From positions 1 to 6,046 of the forward strand of contig JAPPKP010000396.1 in NCBI GenBank assembly GCA_028819955.1: DNA of 6,046 nucleotides, read 5' to 3'. The notes under the pieces were generated by a model. That model saw nothing but the letters and a program-made list of their open reading frames with translations. It did no database searches and had not been told where the DNA came from. Position 1 is the first letter of the stretch, and every line of letters starts with the position of its first letter. A program made the position numbers and the translations under genes. Of this stretch, positions 5,799-6,046 are shown one piece after another. The DNA is from Rhodospirillaceae bacterium. GTDB lineage: Bacteria; Pseudomonadota; Alphaproteobacteria; UBA828.

Positions 5799-5820
5799 AA
5801 GGTTCGCGTCCGCCGCAGCG

Positions 5821-5839
5821 GGCGGGCTCTTTGCCCGTC
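5821..5839 (+). promoter_or_regulatory. Hairpin 1 in the rho leader
   Basis: GGCGGGC at 5821-5827 pairs with GCCCGTC at 5833-5839 (7 bp including one G-U) around the loop TCTTT. No T run follows, so it is not a standard intrinsic terminator. It lies just downstream of the presumed rho transcription start and could take part in leader control or RNA stability. Confidence 0.4.
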
Positions 5840-5900
5840 TTCGGCGCATTCTCTCGGAAAAAGTCAGCCGCACGCCGTTCTCACTTGGTTTGCGCCCTCA

Positions 5901-5924
5901 GCGTGCCGCCGGCTGGCGGTGCGC
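5901..5924 (+). promoter_or_regulatory. Hairpin 2 and C-rich tract in the rho leader
   Basis: Bases 5901-5910 can pair with 5915-5924 as a continuous 10-bp stem (core CCGCC/GGCGG, two wobble pairs) closed by GGCT. A C-rich, G-poor run follows at once (about 5922-5937), and the rho ATG is 28 bases after the stem. Rho genes in other bacteria are autoregulated through their leaders, and a C-rich unpaired tract beside a hairpin would suit Rho loading. This role is inferred. Confidence 0.42.
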
Positions 5925-5952
5925 CCCCCGCCCCACAACGGCAGCGTCCGTC

Positions 5953-6046
5953 ATGCATCTGCAAGAACTCAAGACCCAGACCCCGACTCAGCTGATCGAC
6001 TACGCCGAAGAGCTCGAGATCGAGAACGCGAACTCGATGCGCCGGC
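5953..6046 (+). CDS. rho: Transcription termination factor Rho, N-terminal part (cut by window edge)
   Basis: The first 31 codons are present; the gene runs off the right edge. Rho is the hexameric RNA-dependent ATPase/helicase that ends transcription at C-rich sites. The visible start, M-H-L-Q-E-L-K-T-Q-T-P then L-I-D-Y-A-E-E-L-E-I-E-N-A, matches the family's helical N-terminal domain (E. coli starts MNLTELKNTPVSEL). The RNA-binding and ATPase domains lie outside. No strong ribosome-binding sequence precedes the ATG (best is a weak GGCAGCG), which fits a controlled leader. Position after hemE–hemH–hemJ matches the alphaproteobacterial origin-flanking order. Because the haem operon has no clear terminator, some read-through into rho is likely besides its own promoter. 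Confidence 0.93.
   Translation, partial: MHLQELKTQTPTQLIDYAEELEIENANSMRR

Larger units (their letters stand above)
5739..5952 (+). other. dcd–rho intergenic leader region
   Basis: This 214-base stretch holds the probable rho promoter, two hairpins and a C-rich tract, each listed on its own. It also contains most of a 21-codon frame (5735-5800) starting in an ATGA overlap with the dcd stop. I do not call this a gene, because it lies across the promoter elements and resembles nothing I know. Confidence 0.6.

Noticed and set aside
4737..5873. 378-codon minus-strand frame opposite dcd
   Set aside because: The opposite strand encodes a recognisable dCTP deaminase with catalytic motifs; this frame has none and runs into the rho leader.

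Overview
This is a GC-rich, densely packed chromosomal segment from an alphaproteobacterium; the order cannot be fixed from the window. All recognisable genes are core housekeeping genes, and I see no insertion sequence, prophage, CRISPR array, tRNA or rRNA. The strongest clue is gene order: aroE–maf–DUF299 (PPDK/PEPS regulatory protein) on the minus strand, facing away from hemE–hemH–hemJ–(dcd)–rho on the plus strand. In Caulobacter crescentus and Rickettsia prowazekii the chromosome origin lies between the DUF299 gene (RP001/CC_0001) and hemE. The 419-base gap at 1653–2071 is therefore most probably the chromosomal oriC.

Left arm (1–1652, minus strand): the start of aroE (shikimate dehydrogenase, cut by the window edge), overlapped by the stop of maf (nucleotide pyrophosphatase), and a DUF299 bifunctional kinase/phosphatase gene 71 bases upstream of maf. 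They are all read away from the gap.

Centre (1653–2071): no convincing gene. It holds a cluster of weak DnaA-box-like sites with TATCC cores, a near-match to the Caulobacter G-type DnaA box, an AT-rich stretch with a perfect 15-base palindrome just before hemE, and a terminator-like hairpin with a T run.

Right arm (2072–6046, plus strand): hemE, hemH and hemJ are joined by overlapping stop/start codons and encode three late steps of haem synthesis (uroporphyrinogen decarboxylase, ferrochelatase, protoporphyrinogen oxidase). A long, internally duplicated dCTP deaminase gene follows after 21 bases. Next comes a 214-base leader with a good sigma70-type promoter, two hairpins and a C-rich tract, and then the start of rho (cut by the window edge).

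No wholly new system is evident. The points most worth a second look are the probable origin with its degenerate DnaA sites, the His-to-Glu change in the HemE 'NLGHG' motif, the incomplete cysteine set in HemH, the one-sided active-site conservation in the duplicated dCTP deaminase, and the structured rho leader.
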